Below are positions 51,955-62,150 of a stretch of 64,000 nucleotides of DNA, piece by piece. The stretch spans positions 62,001 to 126,000 of the forward strand of contig MEHQ01004416.1 of NCBI GenBank assembly GCA_008828725.1. The letters run 5' to 3'. Origin of the DNA: Saccharina japonica. Lineage: Eukaryota; Sar; Phaeophyceae; Laminariales; Laminariaceae. The notes under the pieces were generated by a model, which was not told the origin of the DNA, made no database searches, and saw nothing but the letters and a program-made list of their open reading frames with translations. The stretch's first letter is position 1. Every line of letters begins with the position of its first letter. The position numbers were made by a program, and so were the translations under genes.

Positions 51955-53035
51955 ACCAACGGCATCCAACAAACCGTATACTCGACCATCCACTCACCAA
52001 CGCCTCCATCCGACTAGCCCCTCTCATCCCATGCACTTTTCCATCTACCCATCTATCTATCTATCCACCAGACCAGACCATCCACCGGACCATCCGACCA
52101 TCCAACCATCGGACAACCCCGACCATGGGACAATCTAACTATCGGGAGGCAACCCCAACCATCGAAAACCGATATCCTCTGACAACCCAACCATCGAACC
52201 CCCCCCCCGACAAAACAATCGGACAATCCAACCATCGAAGAAAAACATAAATAAAAAATCTCCAACCATTCCTCCAGACCGTCCAATCATCGGACACCCC
52301 CAACAACAATCGAGCAAAAACAAATCTATCAGCCACCCGTGCCATCTACCAGAGCCTAACCGCCAACCATAAAGACTCGTCAGATCATCAAAACAACGGA
52401 CAATCCAACAATCCAACGGATCTATCAGACCCCACCACCCGCCTCGTCAACACCACCAGACCCACCCAACCGACGTAAACTCTAACCATCCGACCATGTT
52501 AAACCAACCATTAGACATTTCACCCCAGCCATCGAGCAGTCTAACAAACAGCCAGAAAAACGAACCCAAACGGAAAATTCAACCATCGGATAATCCAACC
52601 ACCAAAAAATCCGAAAATCGGAAAAATTCGATCGTCGGAAAATTCAAACATCGGACAATCCATCCATCGGACAATCCGAAAATCGGATAATGTAACCATC
52701 GGAAAAAATCTCTACCGTTCAATCCAACCATAGGATCATCCAACCACAGGAAAATCCAACCATCGGACCGCTCTAACCATCGGGAAATCCAATCATCGGA
52801 AAATTCAACCATTGGACAATCCAATCGTCGGAAAATTCAATCACCCAGAAATCCCGTCATCCTATAACCCAACCATCGGACAATCCAAACATCCGACGCT
52901 CCGATCCTCCAACCATCGGACAATCTATCCGCTCAACATATCGCACCCTTCGGACCATCCAACCATGGGACCATCCGACCATTGCACAATCCAACCATCT
53001 GACCCACCCACCACCAACCCACCCACCCACCCAAA
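51955..53035 (+). repeat. ~1.1-kb degenerate minisatellite (ACCATCGGACAATCCA)
   Basis: Units such as CAACCATCGGACAATC, GACCATCCGACC and AACCATCGGAAAATTCA fill the whole stretch, with a base unit of about 16 bases. Pyrimidine/purine skew is strong, which keeps several frames open by composition alone. Confidence 0.9.
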
Positions 53036-53277
53036 CGAAGATGGGGCGAGATAGTAGGTCTGTCTCGCTGCGTGCAGTATGCCAACACGAGGCGAACCAT
53101 AAAAAGATGGAAATGTGGTGAGCTTACACCTTAGTAGTGACTGCGCTGCTGTGCATCTACCGGAATTTGACTCTTACCACACTCCCCCAAGCGTGTTGCC
53201 TCCGCCATGGGAGTGCAGCTCTAAAGGGGTTTAAAACTAATATATCTTTCCAATCCGTTGGTGGATTTCACCAAAAA

Positions 53278-53325
53278 ACAAAAAAAAACACACACACACA
53301 CAACACACACATCCACCACAACAAC
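53278..53325 (+). repeat. CA-rich microsatellite
   Basis: ACACACACACACACAACACA followed by CACCACAACAACAACAAC. Confidence 0.85.
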
Positions 53326-53808
53326 AACAACCGACAACAATGCCCAACCGCGAGCACCAACCACCAGGATTGTCCTGCTTAGCCGGCCCGCTTTCTTTTT
53401 GCGCGGCAGGTCATGGATTTGGCGATCTCCGCCCCCGACGCTCGGCAGGAAAGCGCCTGCTAGGTAACCTCCGCCGTTAAAATACTTTTCCTCTTTTCCA
53501 CCTCGCATGTAACGGCGGAGGTAATATTTCCCGAGACTTTCGTACTCCAAAAAAACATACAGCGGGGTTTTCGATTGAGGGTGGCCTGGCCTTCTGTCCA
53601 CACCTGCTCTGCTGTTCCAGTTATAGTTTCGACCTAAGCTCGCAAGCCAACGTTTCGGTAGCAAAAACAAAACAAAATATTGGACACACGTGTGCGATTC
53701 AAGGCTTTTCTTCCACACGCAAGCAAAAGCAAAAGCCACGTTCGGTTACCAAAACATCGGACCCCAACCTACGAGTATAGAAGGAACGCACCAAGCTAAT
53801 CACACAGC

Positions 53809-54037
53809 CTACGAAGGACAACCATTGCTCGTGGCCCACTCGAACACATCCATCGCCCCCGTCTCCGCCGCGGCATCGAGGGTGCGAGAGTCCCAAGGGC
53901 AGCCCTTACCCCTGAGCCAGACGAGGACCTCCAAGTTACCGCCTGCGGCGGCGCAAGCGCACGTCCGTCTGTCCCACGGACACGCCTCCTCGAACAGGAA
54001 ATTCAGCATGTCCATGTTTCCCACCCGCGCCGCGGAC
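53809..54037 (-). CDS. ankyrin-repeat protein, 3'-terminal exon
   Basis: After a splice acceptor TTGTTTTGTAG the exon reads SAARVGNMDMLNFLFEEACP, WDRRTCACAAAGGNLEVLVW and LRGKGCPWDSRTLDAAAETG before a TAG at 53809. These are two to three ankyrin helices of the GCPWD..TC..AA..G.LEVL.W type. The first codon completes the AG left by the exon at 54904 (AG+G = Arg), so the two exons join in frame. GTAGGC just at the stop might also serve as a donor, in which case the gene continues. Ankyrin repeats bind protein partners; the partner is unknown. Confidence 0.75.
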
Positions 54038-54903
54038 CTACAAAACAACAAGGAGGCGGGGGGGCCGTGGCGGGGGCCCGAAGCCGGGGGGGGGGGGCGG
54101 GGGGGGAGGGGGGGGGTAGGGCCGCGCGCCCGGGGCGCGTAGGGCGGCGAAAGATTGTAGACGGGGCGGGGAGGGGGGCGGCGTCGGGACGGCGCGGGAC
54201 AGGGGGGTGTACTTCATTTTCATGCATGGCCGTAGTCGTATGACCATAGACCGTCACATCCCTAAAATGCCGGGACGGAGCATGTCGGGTTTTCACCGAC
54301 CAGGCAGACATTGCACCAAGCGCGAAACGCCGTGAGGTGCTGGGCGAGTGACATGAAAGGTAAGCTGCATCCTACTAAGAACCGCCTGTGCGGCGGACTT
54401 GCATATGTATGACAGCTTCAATGAGTTAAAATTCAATTTCTGGTGTGGCCACTTCGTGAGACAGCAATGGGAGCACTATCTAACTGCCTCGCGGGTGTCT
54501 TACCATATACACACTACGTGATACGACCATTCCCCTTGTGCGGAGCAAACGTTCTCCACCCCGCACAGATGATCTAACTCAACCGCCAGCCTTCGTGGCC
54601 GCCAAGAAAAAAAAAAACGGTACTCTGGTTGTCTAGCTCACGTAGTGAGAGGCGTGTTTTACAGCGTCGTTGCCAACCGACGCCAACCCAACCTATAAAT
54701 ATATACCAGGTAATGCTTTCGAGTTCCCCTTATAAGGCAAGCCTCAAGCGAAGACCCTCCTAATATAAAAAATGTTTTAGGCGCTACCCCTATATATCAA
54801 ACGCAAGCCTCAAGCGAGGACCCTCAGATACAAAAAAAAGAAGAAATCGCTACGAACACACCCCCTAAAAAAGGCAAAAACAGCACGCGTCCTTCCCCTT
54901 CAC
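54038..54903 (-). other. intron of the ankyrin gene, hosting a repeat
   Basis: Donor CAG|GTGAAG at 54903 and acceptor TTTTGTAG at 54038. Most of the 866 bases are a complete poly-G-bordered repeat in the opposite orientation to the gene. Confidence 0.65.
54175..54712 (+). mobile_element. poly-G-bordered repeat within the ankyrin intron
   Basis: G-rich tract, TGTACTTCATTTTCATGCAT GGCCG, CGGAGCATGTCGGGTTTTCA CCGACC, and on to CAACCCAACCTATAAATATA. Subfamily with TTCATTTTCATG in place of CATGTTGTG near the left end. Confidence 0.8.
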
Positions 54904-55118
54904 CTGAAAGTCGACGAGGCCCACGAGCAACCGTTTTTGCGGGCCCATACCAGAACCTCAAGCTGGTTCTGCCGCGCTGCGAGCGTGCACGTGGCCTCGG
55001 TCCAGGGGCAGCCCGCCCCGCGTGCCCACTGCAGAACCTCGAGATGCCCCCCTTCAGCAGCGTTCGCGCACGTGCCATCTCCCCACGGGCAGCCATTGCC
55101 ATGTGCCCACTGCAGGAC
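54904..55118 (-). CDS. ankyrin-repeat protein, internal exon
   Basis: Between acceptor CGTACGCAG and donor CAG|GTGAAG, 215 bases encode VLQWAHGNGCPWGDGTCANA, AEGGHLEVLQWARGAGCPWT and EATCTLAARQNQLEVLVWAR KNGCSW. This is two and a half repeats with the full GHLEVLQWA..GCPW signature, the best preserved part of the locus. Exon phase is 0 at the left and 2 at the right, matching the next exon. Confidence 0.85.
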
Positions 55119-55968
55119 CTGCGTACGTTACAGGGAAAAAAATAAAAGGGAAATTCCAGGGGAAAAAAACGTATGTTTGATACCAGGTAGTTAAATATTA
55201 TGGGGGTCTTACGCATACTATGCCAATTTTCATAATTATTTTTCTTTTTTTTACGATGGCTAATTTAGGTCTTCCTGGCACATCAAGTTTTATAGGGGAG
55301 TTTCTTTTATTAGTTTCGGTTTTTAAAAATCCGTGTGTTTGATAGCTAAATAGTATGGAGGTATGGAGGTCTTACGCATACTATGCCAATATTTATACCT
55401 ATTTTTCCTTTTTTAAATATGGCTAATTTAGGTCTTCCTGGCACATCAAGTTTCATCGCAGGGGAATTTATTTTTTATTAGTTTCGGCTTTTGAGGCAAA
55501 CAGTACTGCTTGCTTTTTTGCAGCTGCATGTTGGGGTGTATGCGAAGCACGTCAAACTTTACGCGGGATTGATCATTGCAACCTGGCGAAACAATTGTGC
55601 CCCTGTTCTTACTATTCCACACCATGTTGCAACTGATGTTGCAATAGGCTTTTACTGGTATTGCTCTAGGTTTTTGCTCCTACGCTTGATTCCGGAACCC
55701 CCTCTCCATCAACGCCCCCCCCCCACCCCCTCCCTCCGTCCTACCACACGAACCCTTCCAAGAGCCACTATTTCCAACTCTTCCCCCGCACACCCGTGCT
55801 GCGGCTCGAAAAGGAATGCTTGGTCAGATGACCGGATGCTCAAGGCAATCAATAAACGGAGTGTCTCCGCCCCCCCCCCGCTCATCGCTGGGGGGGGGGT
55901 GATCCAGGTATTGTGGCCACTCATACTGGGTACAGGACCGTCATTTTCTGTTCAGTCTTTTTCATGGA
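55119..55968. other. intron-like sequence, no gene recognised
   Basis: A ~165-bp AT-rich block is duplicated: TATTATGGGGGTCTTACGCA TACTATGCCAAT near 55196 and GGAGGTCTTACGCATACTAT GCCAAT near 55361, both followed by GGCTAATTTAGGTCTTCCTG GCACATCAAGTTT. C and G tracts at 55719 and 55870-55900. Confidence 0.55.
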
Positions 55969-56505
55969 TGTCCCCCCCCCCCCCTATAAATACTTTATAT
56001 ATTTATAGGTTGGGTTGACGTCGGTCGGCAATGACGCAGTAAAACACGCCTCTCACTGCATGAGCAAGACAACCAGGGTGCCGTTTTTGTTTTTGTTTTG
56101 GCGGTCACCAAAGCTGGCAGTCTAGTTAGGTCATTTGTGCAGGGTGGAGAACCTTTGCCCCGCACAAGGGGAATGATCGTATCACGTAGTGTGTATATGG
56201 TAAGGCACCAACGATGCAGTTAAATAGTGCTCCCATTGCTGTCTCGGGGAGTGGCCACACCAGAAATTAAATGAACTCATTGAAACTGTCGTCCATATGC
56301 AAGTCCGCCTCAGGGGCGGTTCATAGCAGGATGCAGCTCACCCTCCATGCGACTCGCCCAATACATCACGGCGCTTCGCGCTTGGTGCAAGTAATGTCTG
56401 CCTGGTTNGTGAAAACCAAACGTGCCCCGTCCTGGCATTGCAGGGATGCGAGGGTCTATGGTCATACGACTACGGCCGTGCACGACATGAGTACACCCCC
56501 CCCCT
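55969..56505 (-). mobile_element. poly-G-bordered repeat, inverted, full-length
   Basis: CCCCCC then CTATAAATACTTTATATATT TATAGG at the left; CATGAGTACACCCCCCCCC at the right. All landmark blocks of the family in reverse order. Ambiguous base at 56408. Confidence 0.8.
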
Positions 56506-56561
56506 CTCGCCTTCCACCTCCCGCCTCCCACCTTCCCCGTCCCGCCTACGGCCCCCTTCAC

Positions 56562-56685
56562 CATCCTCCCGCCCCGAGCAGCACTGGCGCACGTCTCCTC
56601 GCCCCAGGGGCACCCCCTGTCCCTCGCCCACTTAAGGACATCTAGATGCCCCCCGGCTGCGGCGAAGGCGCACGTTGCTTCGTTC
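56562..56685 (-). CDS. ankyrin-repeat protein, internal exon
   Basis: Reads NEATCAFAAAGGHLDVLKWA RDRGCPWGEETCASAARGGR. Acceptor GGTACGATAG at the left and donor ATG|GTGAAG at the right are plausible; 124 bases. Joining to the exon at 55118 would be in phase, but the junction (GGRM|VLQW) is one residue shorter than a canonical repeat, so another donor or a missing exon is possible. Confidence 0.65.
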
Positions 56686-57058
56686 CTATCGTACCATCCA
56701 GCACAACAGGTAAGGGGAGGCGGGGGGGGGTACTCATGTCACGCATGGCGGTAGCGTTATGCAGTATGCGTCTTGGTGGGGGGGTATGGGGGGGGGCAGA
56801 GTAGTGCGCGAATCAGGGTTCAAATAATAATTAATATATAATAACAACAACAAAAAACAACCACAACACCAAAAAGCCCGACCGCCCCGCCCCGCCCCGC
56901 CCCAACCAACCCCAACCCAACCCAATGTAACCCAAGCCATCACTGAAACAGCAGGTCATCGCATATAGGTGTACTATTCCAACGTTTCGTCAGAAAAAAC
57001 ACTACACACTGGGAGGGTAGGCAACACCCTCTACCAAGCCAAGCCCTCCTCCTCCTAC

Positions 57059-57178
57059 CCAGCAAGGTCTCCAGGCGCCGCCGCTGGCAGCGATACGGCG
57101 CATGTCAGGACGTTACCGACGGGCAGCCGTTTCAGCTTCTAGCGTTAGCAAGAAATTCCATGTTGCCCTCTCGCGCGG
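57059..57178 (-). pseudogene. degenerate ankyrin exon
   Basis: After acceptor CTACCCAG the frame reads AREGNMEFLANARS, then a TGA in place of the usual W/K, then NGCPSV. The second half fits an ankyrin repeat only with a frame change (SGGALETLL-like). Ordinary decay or sequencing errors would both explain it. Donor GG|GTAGGA at 57058. Confidence 0.5.
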
Positions 57179-57221
57179 CTGGGTAGGTAGTTGGAGTTCG
57201 AGAAGGGAGGGGGGGGGGGGG

Positions 57222-57645
57222 GGGCGAAGGGGGAGGGGGGGGGGGGGGGGTGTACTCTGCATCTGGCCGTAGTCGTATGACCATAGACCTCGCATCCCTA
57301 CAATGCCGGGACGGGCACGTGGTTTTCACCAACCAGGCAACATTGCTTAGCACCAAGCGCGAAGCGCCGTGAGGTTTGGGCGAGTCGCATGGAGGGTGGG
57401 CTGCATCCTCTAAAAACCGCTCTGTGAGGCGGACTTGCATAGGACGACAGCCTCCAATGAATTGATTAATTTCTGGTGTGGCCACTTCCAGAGACAGCAA
57501 TGGGTATTACTATGTATCTGCCTCGTGGGTGCCTTACCATATACACACTACGTGATACGATCTTCCCCTTGTGCGGAGTTGAGGTTCTCACCCCCACAAA
57601 TACTAACAAGACCGCCAGCCTTGGTGACCGCCAAAAAATAATGGG
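57222..57645 (+). mobile_element. poly-G-bordered repeat, 3'-truncated and eroded
   Basis: G tract, TGTACTCTGCATCTGGCCGT, many one-base losses relative to the next copy, ends at ACCGCCAAAAAATAATGGGG where the following copy's G tract starts. Confidence 0.75.
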
Positions 57646-58170
57646 GAGGGGGGGGGGGGTGTACTCATGTTGTGCACGGCCGTAGTCATATGACCATAGA
57701 CCCTCGCATCCCTACAATGCCGGGACGGAGCGCGTTGGGTTTTCACCAACCAGGCAGACATTGCTTGCACCAAGCGCGAAACGCCGTGAGGTATTGGGGA
57801 GTCGCATGGAGGGTGAGCTGCATCCTGCTAAGAACCGCCTCTGAGGCGGACTTGCATATGGACGACAGCTTCAATGAGTTAATTTAATTTCTGGTGTGGC
57901 CACTTCCGGAGACAGCAATGGGTTTTACTATGTAACTGCCTCGCGGACGCCTTACCATATTAACACTACGTGATACGACCATTCCCCTTGTGCGGAACAA
58001 AGGTTCTCCACCCCGCACAAATGATCTACTCGACCGCCAGCTTTGGTGACCGCCAAAAAAAATAACAAAAAAACGGCACCCTGGTTGTCTAGCTCACGCA
58101 GCGAGTGGCGTGTTTTACAGCGTCGTTGCCAACCGACGCCAACCCAACCTATAAATATTTATAGGGGAGG
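57646..58170 (+). mobile_element. poly-G-bordered repeat, full-length
   Basis: Directly follows the previous copy in the same orientation and is nearly identical to 32729-33265, ending CAACCCAACCTATAAATATT TATAGG before a ~20-base G tract. Confidence 0.85.
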
Positions 58171-58317
58171 GGGGGGGGGGGGGGGGCACGGCAGTATTCT
58201 AGATCTGTTTCTGGGGGCCGTCAGTTCGGTGGGCTTCACGGCTACTACCACTTGGTCTTCAAATTCAAGGACCGTTTGAAAAAAAAATGGGCAACACAAT
58301 TAAAATAGGGCAACATA

Positions 58318-58435
58318 GGAACGAAAAATTCCGACGAAATTTGGGTTGGGGGGCTTTACTAGGTCATTCCGAAAACGTTTCACTCAAAAAAGCCAAAAAA
58401 AGGTATACCTCTATACCTCTATCGTAGCACGTGTT
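58318..58435 (-). mobile_element. MITE family A, right part
   Basis: CCGACGAAATTTGGGTTGGG GGGCT, CGAAAACGTTTCACTC and GGTATACCTCTATACCTCTA TCGTAGCACG. The doubled TACCTCTA is informative for the satellite insertion site. Confidence 0.7.
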
Positions 58436-58496
58436 GCCTTTTATGTAAATTAATAGTAAGCCGACTGACTGGCTTTTTTTTTTTTTTTGTTCCTTG

Positions 58497-58701
58497 TAAG
58501 GGCCCGTTTTAACGATTATAAAAAAAAATCAATTTGGAAAAAATAAAATTTAAATTCGCTTTTCATTGGTCAACACGCGCACCAGCATCAAAGATAAGGA
58601 TCTTGGTGGGTGTTGGTGCGTGTGTTGACCAATGAAAAGCGAATTTGAATTTTATTTTTCCCAAATTGAAATTATTTTATACTCGTTAAAACGGGCCCTA
58701 A
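58497..58701. mobile_element. MITE family C (palindromic)
   Basis: GTAAGGGCCCGTTTTAACGA and TCGTTAAAACGGGCCCTAAA ends; inner arms TTTTCATTGGTCAACACGCG CACCAGCA inverted. Confidence 0.9.
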
Positions 58702-59261
58702 AGCGCGGCCGGCCTGCCTGGCTCGCCACAAAAAAAAAAAAAAAAAAAAGGGTCCTCGTATCAGGGACCAGTAGGGGGGAAATATTATTTTACCAGCACG
58801 ATTGTTTGACGTGTTTCGGTCGGCACATTATTTTCAGGCAATACAACAACAACAACAACAACAAAAACGCGCGGCGAAGTCAAAAGCCGAGCACGGGCCG
58901 GTCCGCCAAGCCTCAGCCTGGTATATAGGGTTAGGACCACAAGTGCCAAACGGTTTTTGAGTATCCACGCCAAAAACTCAATACAGGAAATTTCCAAGAA
59001 AATTCCCAGCCCCTCGGGGTCAGGAATAGGGTTAGGCTTTAACGTCGACAAAAAAATGACGGGGTAAGCCGAGGTCCGTACAGCCCTCCCGCCCTCGCCC
59101 CCTCCCTTCCTACACTCTCCCTAAACCTTCATCCCTCCCTCGACGCCTCTCCTATCCTCCCTCCCTGCCCTCCCTCCCTCCCTCCCTCCCCCCTCGCGTA
59201 TACATCTACATGTACGGTATATAACCGTGAGCAGCAGCGGCATGGATTGGCCTTCACTCCG

Positions 59262-59262
<1 letters not shown>
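58702..59262. other. intron-like sequence with simple tracts
   Basis: A20 tract at 58731, (CAA)n at 58845-58865, pyrimidine-rich CCCTCCCT tract at 59085-59195. No gene. Confidence 0.55.

Positions 59263-59301
<39 letters not shown>
59263..59301 (+). repeat. (CTG)13 triplet repeat
   Basis: Thirteen uninterrupted CTG units. Reads poly-Leu, poly-Ala or poly-Cys on the plus strand and poly-Ser/Ala/Gln on the minus strand; no sign that it is coding. Confidence 0.95.
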
Positions 59302-59302
<1 letters not shown>

Positions 59303-59613
59303 GGCGCTTTTGCAACTCTACAATAAAAAACAAAAACAGAGACGGGGGAGAGCTTGTATCGCAAGCGAAGATATCTGAAAAAAATCACGGCCATCTGCAA
59401 TACAGGGCATGGCTTAAAAAAATGCAGGGCACGCCTTTCTATACAATACAGGACATGCCTTGCGACAATACAGGGCATGCCCTACTACTACATACGGAGA
59501 CCCAGCGAGAGCTACCTACGTACTCGTACCCAATTTTACTGGTGTACTCGTTCAGTCCCACGGCTTTTGGGAGGCATCTCCGGTGACAACAGACTAGATT
59601 TTTTACCCCCCCC

Positions 59614-59815
59614 CCCCCCCCCCGTAGCAATGTCTGCCTAGGTTGGTGAAAACCCAACGTGCTCCGTCCCGGCATTGTAGGGATGCGAGGGTCTATGGTC
59701 ATATATGTGACTACGGCCATGCAGCGACATGAGAACACCCCCCCCCCCCGCGCCTTCCCTGCTGTATGGTCATACGACTACGGCCATGCATGAAAATGAA
59801 GTACACCCCCCCCCT
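59614..59815 (-). repeat. two truncated poly-G-bordered repeats in tandem
   Basis: TGGTGAAAACCCAACGTGCT to CGACATGAGAACACCCC, then a second end TGGTCATACGACTACGGCCA TG to TGAAGTACACCCC. Two subfamilies side by side. Confidence 0.75.
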
Positions 59816-59843
59816 CGCCCTTTCCCGCTTTTTTTTCCCCCAC

Positions 59844-59907
59844 CTCGCTTGTCGTACTCTCGTCCCAGGCACAACCGTTGAGGCGGCACCACTGCAGCAC
59901 TTTCAGA
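59844..59907 (-). CDS. possible ankyrin exon fragment
   Basis: RLKVLQWCRLNGCAWDESTTSE fits the core of a GHLEVLQWA..GCPWDE repeat, with donor GAG|GTGGGG at 59843. No good acceptor is seen upstream, so it may be a relic. Confidence 0.5.
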
Positions 59908-60083
59908 CGCCAAGGAGGCGGTTGCGAGGGGGGGGCAGGGTTCGACGCCGACGGGGCTGGTCGCGCCGCCGCCCACAGAATCATATCGCTTACCGGCACA
60001 AGGTCCTGCCGGGGCATCATAATAAGGAGGAGGATCGATCGGGGTATATGTTACATAGGGGGTCGAATAGGTCAGGAGACGGG

Positions 60084-60266
60084 TCAGCCAGTCAGTCAGT
60101 CAGTCAGTCAGTCAGGCAGTCAGGCAGTGAGTGAGTGAGTGAGTGAGTGAGTCAGTGAGTCAGTGAGTCAGTGAATCAGTGAGTCAGTGAGTCAGTGAGT
60201 CAGTCAGTCAGTCAGTCAGTCAGTCAGCCAGTCAGTCAGGCAGGCAGGCAGTCAGTCAGTCAGTCA
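60084..60266 (+). repeat. (CAGT)n/(GAGT)n tetranucleotide array
   Basis: CAGT, GAGT and CAGG units alternate in blocks over ~180 bases. Confidence 0.95.
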
Positions 60267-60437
60267 AGCGGAATGAACGTGCGACGGTCAAGGGCGCGTC
60301 GATCCGAGCGTCGGTCCACACGAAAACCTACTGGTAGTGGATTGTAGTAATTAGGTTATGAAAGAACGCGTGCTACGATAGAGGTATACCGGTACCGTTT
60401 TGTGGGCTGAAAACGTTTCTGAATGAAGGAGCTCCTT

Positions 60438-60522
60438 AACCCATTCAGAACTGAAAAAAAATGTCCCACACTAATTCCAAGTAGTTTGTCCCCGAATTCG
60501 TGGGACCAGTTCTTAAGGGGTT
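60438..60522 (-). mobile_element. 85-bp TTAA micro-MITE
   Basis: AACCCATTCAGAACTG and CCAGTTCTTAAGGGGTT ends; TTAA just before and TTATAACCC just after, so the TTAACCC target looks duplicated. Confidence 0.85.
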
Positions 60523-60579
60523 ATAACCCATAATCGTCGGAATTCCATTTTTGTGTTGGAAATGTTTTTCGCTGGATCG

Positions 60580-60790
60580 TTAGGGCCCATATTAACGAGT
60601 ATAGAATAAATTCAATTTGGAAAAAGTAATATTCAAGTTCGCTCTTCATTGGTCAACACACGCACCAGCACCCCCCCAAGATCCTAATATTTGGTGCTGG
60701 TGAGCGTGTTGACCAATGAAAAGCGGAGTGTATTTTATTTATTTTTTCCAAATTGATTTTTTTTTTTTTCTTCGTTAAAACGGGCCCTTA
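60580..60790. mobile_element. MITE family C nested in MITE family A
   Basis: TTAGGGCCCATATTAACGA and TCGTTAAAACGGGCCCTTA ends; TTCATTGGTCAACACACGCA CCAGCACC inner arm inverted. Confidence 0.9.
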
Positions 60791-60927
60791 CGCCAGGAGA
60801 TTCGTCGTCGGGTATATACATAGCACTTTTTGTTCAATCCATAATCATTTTTCGGTGTGATGTAGATTTCCTCAAGCAAGAAGCCTCAGAAAATGGCCTG
60901 TATACAGGTGCAGCTCAATCGTAGCAT

Positions 60928-61315
60928 ATTTCAAAGCCTAAGCGTTCCGCACGAAAACCTAGTGAAAAAAAAGGCGCCAGTCAATAAAAAAAAATAAAAA
61001 AAATGCCGTCACATATGTTCAGGAGACGGACGGGTCAAGTCGAGGGAAAACGTGCGCACCCGTAAAGGGGGGGGGGGGGGGATCCGGGCGTTCCACACTA
61101 AAACCTGATATTTTGGCGTCAGTCAAGGAAAAAATAAAAAAATGGAATATTGCCGTCGGTCAAAAGGGGCCGGAAGACGGCTGGTGAAGGTAATTACCGT
61201 GGAACCATACAAAAACCTGGTAGTTTTAGCATCAGTCCAGGGGGGGGGGGGAATATATAGTATAGGGTGTTGACCAATACTTCGGTTGAACTCAAAATGG
61301 TTGGGTTTCTGCTGT
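60928..61315. repeat. ~125-bp loose tandem repeat (AAAACCTNNTNTTTTGGCGTCAGTC)
   Basis: GAAAACCTAGTG..GGCGCCAGTCAATAAAA, AAAACCTGATATTTTGGCGT CAGTCAAGG and AAAACCTGGTAGTTTTAGCA TCAGTCCAGG at 60953, 61102 and 61211; a fourth at 61786. Confidence 0.65.
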
Positions 61316-61580
61316 GGTCTCAGCCCTTTCAGATCTGCGAAACTTACCCCACACATATTCCAAAAAGTTGGGTGTCCCCAAACGGGAGACCGGTTCTTAA
61401 GGGGTTATATATAACCCATTCAGAACTGAAAACACATCCCACACTTACTCCAAGTAGTTTGTCCCCAAATGTGTAGGGCCAGTTCTTAAGGGGTTAACCC
61501 ATTCAGAACTGAAAAAAATGGCCCACACGAAATTTCTGGTAGTTTGTCCCCAAGTTCGTGGGACCAGTTCTCAAGGGGTC
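61316..61580 (-). mobile_element. three TTAA micro-MITEs in tandem
   Basis: Diverged copy 61316-61406, then copies at 61413-61495 and 61496-61580, each from CCCATTCAGAACTG to CCAGTTCTNAAGGGGT, separated by only TTATATATAA or TTAA-like bases. Confidence 0.8.
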
Positions 61581-62150
61581 GAGTACGTCCTATGAAAAAA
61601 ACGACCTCAACCCTTCAGGATCTTCCCATGATGAGGTTTCGGACAAAAACGGCCAAAAATGCCACGTTTTAAACCCAACTATTCTTGGGTTGAGTTGGGG
61701 GGCATTCTTATAATAGGAAAAACGGACCACAAAAAAAAAAAAAAAATGGTTCCAACCGAATTCTTCGCAAGACACCGTCCAAAATAAAACCTAGACTAGT
61801 ATTTTGGCGTCCAGTAGTGTTATGATTCGACACAGCTATCATATGCTGGTTTTCGAGTAGTTATAATTGTGATACTTTTGACGGTCGAATACACCTGGTT
61901 TTAGACTGGCCAACCACCCACCCACCCACCCACCCACCCACCCACCGACCGACCGACCGACATACCCATTACTGCAGCTTATACAGCAGTTGAGTCAGTA
62001 CGCGCAGACGTACGTTTTGATCGCATCTCTCCATTGCTGGGGCACTCGAGCCAAGCAAGAACAATGAAAATTGGCCGCCAGCCAAAATGGGGCGAAAGGA
62101 AAAAAAGAAAGGACGTGCCGTTTCTTGGCACGTATTTGGTCCGGATGGGA
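61581..62150. repeat. no gene; ACCC microsatellite
   Basis: (CCCA)n then (CGAC)n at 61909-61962. A16 tract at 61732. Confidence 0.7.

Larger units (their letters stand above)
60368..60927 (+). mobile_element. MITE family A hosting both a micro-MITE and a MITE family C
   Basis: GCGTGCTACGATAGAGGTAT start; interrupted at GCTCCTTAA by the micro-MITE (60438-60522); resumes TAACCCATAATCGTCGG; interrupted again at GGATCGTTA by family C (60580-60790); resumes CGCCAGGAGATTCGTCGTCG GG and ends CAGGTGCAGCTCAATCGTAG CA. Confidence 0.85.

Noticed and set aside
51897-53054. Overlapping frames over the ACCATCGGACAATCC array
   Set aside because: Composition and repeat unit explain the lack of stops; strands and frames are equivalent.
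54060-59815. 5S rRNA-derived origin for the poly-G-bordered repeat (CTACGGCCAT near its end)
   Set aside because: Only about ten bases agree and the internal control region of 5S genes is not recognisable.
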